A stretch of DNA of 18,406 bases from Chitinophagaceae bacterium UBA3961 (lineage in GTDB: Bacteria > Bacteroidota > Bacteroidia > Chitinophagales > Chitinophagaceae), in NCBI GenBank assembly GCA_002385265.1, contig DGDD01000015.1, forward strand, positions 1 through 18,406, written 5' to 3'. The notes beneath the pieces were generated by a model. That model worked only from the letters and a program-made list of their open reading frames with translations. It was not told the origin of the DNA and ran no database searches. Shown here piece by piece: positions 14,144 to 18,406 of this stretch. The position numbers were made by a program, and so were the translations under genes. Position 1 is the first letter of the stretch, and each line of letters opens with the position of its first letter.

Positions 14144-15841
14144 GATACTGCCTTTCTTCAATTCAGTTACAGCATAATCAACCGCCCTTGCGGTGAGTGC
14201 CATATATGTGAGTGAAGGGTTTACACAGGAACCCGATGTCATACAACTTCCATCAGTAATGAACACATTTTTCACCTCATGCATTTGATTGAACGCATTG
14301 AGTACTGATTTCTTCGGGTCTTTACCCATTCTCGCAGTACCCATTTCATGATTGGCATTTCCGGGGAAAGACATATTGTTTGAAATGCGCACATTCTTAT
14401 ATCCTGCTTTTTCCAACATGGCGCCAGCCTGCTCGGCCATGTCTTTGTTCATTTTCTTCTCATTGTCCTTAAACTCACAATCGAACACCAATTGGGGTCT
14501 ACCAAATGTATCTTTTTCTGTTTTAGATAGTGTAATTCTATTGTCTTCATAAGGCAGGCATTCTCCAAAACCATACACGCCTATTCCCCAACTACCGGGT
14601 ACGGACATGGCTTCTTTCAACTCAGTTCCAATGGTATCAGAAGGTATTCCTCTGCCTCGGTATGCAGATGCACCAAAATGATAGCCTCTCAAGAAATCGG
14701 TATCTTGTTGTTTTACATTTCTAAATCGCGGAACATAGAGTGCGGTTGGACGTCGGCCATTGTAATACCAATCCTCAAATCCTTCCACTTCAGCGTTGGC
14801 GCTGATACCCTTGTGATGATCCATTAAGTTTCTACCAACTTGATCGCTCCCATTGCCCAATCCATTCGGGAATCTGTTCGAAACAGAATTCAATAAAATG
14901 AATGTTGTGGCAGCAGTAGCAGCATTTAGAAAAATAACTTGGGCAGTGTATTCTATTGTTTGCTTGGTTTTTGTATCAAGCACTTCTACTCCACTCGCTC
15001 TTTCTTTTTGTTCATCGTAGAGCACTCTATTCACTAAAGAATGGGTCTTAATTGTAAGGTTACCGGTTGCCTGTGCTGCCGGTATCGTTCTCGCATTGGT
15101 ACTAAAATAACCACCGAAGGGGCATCCACGGTGACAAAGATCGCGCGCCTGACATTGATGGTTCCCTTGAACAGGACTCGTAGCATTAGCAGTTCTGCCA
15201 ATAATGATTTGTCGATCTGTGTAAGTACCGGCGATGCGTTGCTTAAAATCCAGCTCCACTTTGTTCATCTCGAAGGGAGGTAAACAAATACTATCCGGAA
15301 GCTGCGGAATGTTATCTACTGTACCGCTGATGCCAACAAATTTTTCTACATAGCTATACCAAGGAGCAATGTCTTTGTAACGAATCGGCCAATCAATTCC
15401 ATGACCGTCTTTGGCATTGGCTTCAAAATCGAGATCGCTCCAACGGTAACAGGCTCTCGACCATAGTAACGAACGCCCGCCAAACACACCACTTCTGATC
15501 CAATCAAAACGTTTTGATTCTTGATAGGTATTTTCTAAATCGTTTATGTAGAAATGCTTGCTATCTTCCTTTAAACTCCAATGGCGGCTTTGAATGGGAA
15601 ACTGTTTGCGGTCTTCAGGAGAAAGTCGCAATCGGTGTTTGTACTGCCAAGGATCCCAAGTTGCGTTGGGGTAATTGGGATGAACCACCGGCTCACCTCT
15701 ATCTAATAGTAAAACCTTCAATCCTTTTTCACAGAGTTCTTTTGCTGCCCAACCACCGGAGATTCCTGAACCTACCACAATGGCATCAAAATGGTTTTGC
15801 GCTGCGGCTTTCGTGTTAATGTTTGGAGCTTCACCGGGCAT
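14141..15841 (-). CDS. GMC-family FAD-dependent oxidoreductase, gluconate/glucoside dehydrogenase-like
   Basis: The 566-aa flavoenzyme is likely to oxidise a sugar or polyol hydroxyl. It has the FAD-binding fold VVGSGISGGWAAKEL (22-36) with acidic Asp47, an FGGRSLLW segment (120-127), and the C-terminal GMC motif with His498 in NANHEMGTARMG. Asn541 in GSCVNPSLTYMALTAR is the catalytic partner position. A cysteine cluster, C230-x5-C236-x3-C240-P-F-G, resembles the iron-sulfur loop of bacterial FAD glucose dehydrogenases. There is no signal peptide of its own, and no small-subunit (gluconate dehydrogenase subunit 3) gene is adjacent. The gene begins 2 bp after the stop of the Tat-exported isomerase, so they are translationally linked and probably act on related sugars. 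The stop codon overlaps the edge of the palindromic element. Confidence 0.88.
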   Translation of the reverse strand: MPGEAPNINTKAAAQNHFDAIVVGSGISGGWAAKELCEKGLKVLLLDRGEPVVHPNYPNATWDPWQYKHRLRLSPEDRKQFPIQSRHWSLKEDSKHFYINDLENTYQESKRFDWIRSGVFGGRSLLWSRACYRWSDLDFEANAKDGHGIDWPIRYKDIAPWYSYVEKFVGISGTVDNIPQLPDSICLPPFEMNKVELDFKQRIAGTYTDRQIIIGRTANATSPVQGNHQCQARDLCHRGCPFGGYFSTNARTIPAAQATGNLTIKTHSLVNRVLYDEQKERASGVEVLDTKTKQTIEYTAQVIFLNAATAATTFILLNSVSNRFPNGLGNGSDQVGRNLMDHHKGISANAEVEGFEDWYYNGRRPTALYVPRFRNVKQQDTDFLRGYHFGASAYRGRGIPSDTIGTELKEAMSVPGSWGIGVYGFGECLPYEDNRITLSKTEKDTFGRPQLVFDCEFKDNEKKMNKDMAEQAGAMLEKAGYKNVRISNNMSFPGNANHEMGTARMGKDPKKSVLNAFNQMHEVKNVFITDGSCMTSGSCVNPSLTYMALTARAVDYAVTELKKGSI

Positions 15842-15843
15842 GA

Positions 15844-16752
15844 TTACTTATTTAAATGGGCCATGAATGCTTTTGGATAATCTGCAAATGCGAGTTCGGG
15901 GCCATCCAATTCAGGATGCCACATTTTCTCCCACTCAAAACTGAAGGAGCCGTTGAATTGATCTTTCACTAAAAGATCAATGGTTTCAAAAATGGGCACT
16001 TGCCCTTTACCCAAATACACATATTTCGGTTGGCCATTAACCAAAAGAGCGTCTTTAATATGTGTATGGAAAATATACTTCTTTAAACTTTGATACACTT
16101 GCATGGGGGGCTCTTTGGTGATGGTCCACATATTGCAACAATCCCACACCAAGCCAATATTCGGATGTTTTGCCTGCTTCATCAACCACTCAAGGTCTTT
16201 CAAATACACCAGATCACCATGGGTTTCAATCAATACGAATACACCATGTTCCATTCCAAATTCACCCAATTCATTCAGTCCATCGGCAATTAACTGAAGG
16301 GTTTGCTCTTTGGTTTGTTCCTTTAAAAAGTTGTTGGGGAATACTCGAATGTTCGGACATCCCAATTGTTCTGCCAACAGAATAAAACGTTTGCCCTCAT
16401 CAATGTTTTTATCTCTAATATCTCCTTTGGGGAAATGCAGGGTTGCGGAAGAACCAAGGTTGGTGAATCGCAGTTTCTTTGCTCTCATTTTCGCGCGCAC
16501 TAAATTGATTTCTTTTTTAGAGAAGAACTCGGGTCTTTTAGTAAGATCCAGCTCTCGCTGAATGCCTCTGAGCTCGATCCCTTGATAGCCGTTGGCAGCG
16601 GCAAACTCGATGGATTGATCCAAAGTCCAATCGGGGCAACCCAAGGTTGAAAATCCCAATCGTGGTTTGTATTCCGATTGAAAGGGGATACGAGCCATTA
16701 AAGGACTCGCCGCCAAAGTGGCGGAAGCGGCAAGAAAGTGTCGACGGTTCAT
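15844..16752 (-). CDS. Tat-exported sugar phosphate isomerase/epimerase-like TIM barrel protein
   Basis: The 302-aa protein begins MNRRHFLAASATLAASPLMA. This is a twin-arginine signal with RRHFL, so the folded protein should be moved to the periplasm. The rest is an AP-endonuclease-2/xylose-isomerase-like barrel: LGFSTLGCPDWTLDQSIEFAAANGYQGIELRG at 32-63 and candidate metal ligands Glu176 (LIETHGD), Asp204 (VWDCCN), His231 (HTHIKD) and Glu273 (FEWEK). In this family such ligands hold Mn, Co or Mg for ketose-aldose isomerisation or epimerisation of sugars. The substrate is not known, and a phosphorylated sugar is unlikely outside the cytoplasm. It sits 50 bp after the DinB gene and 2 bp before the GMC oxidoreductase, which suggests sequential steps on one exported sugar. 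Confidence 0.88.
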   Translation of the reverse strand: MNRRHFLAASATLAASPLMARIPFQSEYKPRLGFSTLGCPDWTLDQSIEFAAANGYQGIELRGIQRELDLTKRPEFFSKKEINLVRAKMRAKKLRFTNLGSSATLHFPKGDIRDKNIDEGKRFILLAEQLGCPNIRVFPNNFLKEQTKEQTLQLIADGLNELGEFGMEHGVFVLIETHGDLVYLKDLEWLMKQAKHPNIGLVWDCCNMWTITKEPPMQVYQSLKKYIFHTHIKDALLVNGQPKYVYLGKGQVPIFETIDLLVKDQFNGSFSFEWEKMWHPELDGPELAFADYPKAFMAHLNK

Positions 16753-16802
16753 GAGAGGAAATTACTAATAAAACTGAATCAATGTTGTTATTAGCTTTGA
16801 TA

Positions 16803-17306
16803 TTACATATTCGGCAAGCATTTTACCGTCACCAATAACTGCCCCGTATGTCGCATGGTATGTTCTGCAGTATGAACAAACAATCCGATCATAGTAGATG
16901 GAATGAGTTTTCTGCCAACGTAGTGAACTTCCGCTAAGTTCTCGGGCGCTGTGTTTTTAAGTGAACTTAAACAAAGATTGAGTTGGCGCTTCAAAGCCCC
17001 CAGCAAATCTTCTTTGGTAGTGCCCGGCTTCTCCACTCCCTCTTGCTTCAAATACTGTAATTGAACCTCAGTTAATTGCTCACCCGCTGCATAGGTGAAC
17101 AAGCGGTCCATTACTCCGGTTATGTGCTCGAGATGAAACCCAACAGATGCCATTCCATTGGGCTTGATCCAAAGTTTTGACGCATCGAAATCCATCAACA
17201 GGTCTTCAATTTCATCAACCGCTTGTAAAAGTGCATGTGCTACCGGTTGCACCAATACCGGATATTCAGGAAGCGGGCCTCTTAACCAATATTCTGTTTT
17301 CGCCAT
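16803..17306 (-). CDS. DinB superfamily protein
   Basis: This 167-aa predicted four-helix-bundle protein belongs to the DinB/YfiT superfamily. Metal-site histidines are visible as His58 in VGFHLEHITGVMDR and the C-terminal H-x3-H-x3-H (His145, His149, His153, in VHTAEHTMRHTGQL). Family members bind divalent metal, and some are thiol-dependent S-transferases; the reaction here is unknown. There is no signal peptide, so it is cytoplasmic, unlike the exported product of the next gene. The start lies 2 bp after the stop of the DUF3472 gene, so the two are translationally coupled. Nothing else ties DinB proteins to sugar metabolism, so its membership in this operon is odd but clear from spacing. 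Confidence 0.85.
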   Translation of the reverse strand: MAKTEYWLRGPLPEYPVLVQPVAHALLQAVDEIEDLLMDFDASKLWIKPNGMASVGFHLEHITGVMDRLFTYAAGEQLTEVQLQYLKQEGVEKPGTTKEDLLGALKRQLNLCLSSLKNTAPENLAEVHYVGRKLIPSTMIGLFVHTAEHTMRHTGQLLVTVKCLPNM

Positions 17307-17308
17307 AT

Positions 17309-18406
17309 TTAGGGGAGTTTCGTGAAATCAATCCATATCGGCTTTGCAGTACTCGTGACTGTTATAACCTTCTTATAATGAATCGTAGGATTGAAGAATC
17401 CGCAATTCTTCAAATAAAACCAATTACCCTCCGCACCACCATCGTAGTCCATTCGGTACTGCTTCCGAGCCGTATTGTCGAAGGTGAACTGAGCCGCCGT
17501 TACCGGAATCCAACCTTTTGCATGCTCATACACCCATGCATTTCCATAAAGCCCCTTTCTCGAAATATGTCCGGTTTCAGGAATAAAATTTTCCAAGAAC
17601 GAATGAAACCTACTTAGATAAGCGGGTTTGGTTGGACGATCGAAACTGGCCATCAAATTCCAATTGCCTTTAATGGGATCGTAAAACCAAGCCGTAAAAT
17701 TCGTGTAGCCATTGGATTGAGGAATCCCTTTTACCAGAAAACGGTACTTCGTTCCGGCCTTCCATGAAAACACGCGGTAGCTTTGTCCACCCGATCCTTC
17801 GTTTCCAAACTCTCCCGTTTTAACGCCCTCTCCTTTTTTGATCAATCTAATTTTTAAAGAGTCGGGGATTGCTTTCGGGTCATCCGTTTGAAATGGACTC
17901 CAAACTGAAAACAAGACCCTTCTTTCTGTTTTACTGTTCACTTGAATTCCAAAATACCCATGCTGAAAACCAATAGCCATAAAGTACGATCCAATAACAT
18001 CTTCCCCCTTAGGAATCATCATTTCATTGTAGAAGTATTCGATTTTTTCATCGGTCTCTTGCTGCCATTGATAATTCAAATGAACAGAGGGTCCTCTTCT
18101 CCCCCAGTAAAAAAAATGATCGGTATTGTCTTTTACGAATTTGGTGGCTTCATTCACCGCAGTTCCTGAAATCTCCAATGTCTCGAAAGGCCCAAATAGT
18201 TTATCAGTCTTGCTTCCCTGAATCGTAATTGCGATATATCCTGTATCGTTGATCTTCCATTCACCAAAGTCGAGGCTGTTGACATTGTTTCGAGCATTGT
18301 GTGAGCTGTTATGAATGGTAGCAACATATTCACCGTTTGCGCCGGCTGTAATTGGAAGTGATACTTTCAAGGTTCCTTTTTGCGCCAAGTACACATACAC
18401 TGTGAA
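17309..18406 (-). CDS. DUF3472 (with DUF5077-like N-terminus) protein, 5' end outside the window
   Basis: The frame is open to the last base, so the start codon and any signal peptide are missing; the GTG at 18400 is internal. The visible 365 residues begin with a beta-rich module (VYLAQKGTLKVSLPITAG ... GYIAITIQGSKT) like DUF5077. A DUF3472 region follows with GRRGPSVHLNYQWQ, GYFGIQVNSKTERRVLFSVWSPFQTDDP and later GGQSYRVFSWKAGTKYRFLVKG. Proteins of this type in Bacteroidota are usually exported and of unknown function; a carbohydrate-binding role is often suspected from the beta-sandwich pattern. It is the first visible gene of a minus-strand operon with the DinB, isomerase and GMC genes, which fits a surface or periplasmic sugar-processing set. 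The family call is by pattern. Confidence 0.8.
   Translation of the reverse strand, partial: FTVYVYLAQKGTLKVSLPITAGANGEYVATIHNSSHNARNNVNSLDFGEWKINDTGYIAITIQGSKTDKLFGPFETLEISGTAVNEATKFVKDNTDHFFYWGRRGPSVHLNYQWQQETDEKIEYFYNEMMIPKGEDVIGSYFMAIGFQHGYFGIQVNSKTERRVLFSVWSPFQTDDPKAIPDSLKIRLIKKGEGVKTGEFGNEGSGGQSYRVFSWKAGTKYRFLVKGIPQSNGYTNFTAWFYDPIKGNWNLMASFDRPTKPAYLSRFHSFLENFIPETGHISRKGLYGNAWVYEHAKGWIPVTAAQFTFDNTARKQYRMDYDGGAEGNWFYLKNCGFFNPTIHYKKVITVTSTAKPIWIDFTKLP

Overview
The window looks like a chromosomal segment of a Bacteroidota bacterium, most plausibly a Chitinophagaceae-like relative. That placement is inference. It rests on moderate-to-low GC, weak or absent Shine-Dalgarno sequences, a lipoprotein with a Bacteroidota-style start, and family content (PD40/amidohydrolase fusion, DUF3472, DUF1349, Tat-exported TIM-barrel isomerase next to a GMC oxidoreductase). 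No phage, plasmid, CRISPR, tRNA or rRNA gene is visible.

Layout, left to right. (1) Positions 1-180 are one end of a repeat that recurs at 13966-14143. (2) Positions 305-3423 hold a minus-strand cluster: exported metal-dependent amidohydrolase, exported DUF1349 protein and a TOBE-type ABC ATPase. (3) A plus-strand UPF1/IGHMBP2-like SF1 helicase (3531-5363) overlaps tail-to-tail with (4) an AraC-family regulator (5360-6292, minus). The regulator diverges from an AldB/ExaC-like aldehyde dehydrogenase (6446-7978), which is followed by a DUF779 protein (8024-8401). This is a self-contained aldehyde-oxidation module with an intrinsic terminator between dehydrogenase and DUF779. (5) A large exported PD40 beta-propeller plus amidohydrolase fusion (8541-11792), a class I methyltransferase (11845-12477) and a lipoprotein (12512-13333) follow on the plus strand. 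(6) Positions 13334-14140 have no gene. They form an approximately 0.8 kb nested palindrome bounded by an 18-bp perfect inverted repeat, with ATAAT on both sides. (7) A tight minus-strand operon runs DUF3472 protein (cut by the window end), DinB-like protein, Tat-exported xylose-isomerase-like TIM barrel and GMC oxidoreductase (18406 down to 14141), with gaps of 2, 50 and 2 bp.

Functionally, most genes suggest scavenging and oxidation: exported hydrolases or isomerases, a flavin oxidoreductase and an aldehyde dehydrogenase with its own regulator. The protein families are known. The most unusual part is the repeat-built intergenic island at 13324-14143 and its diverged partial copy at the left edge. 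It looks like a non-autonomous, MITE-like or composite palindromic element that sits exactly between two convergent stop codons.
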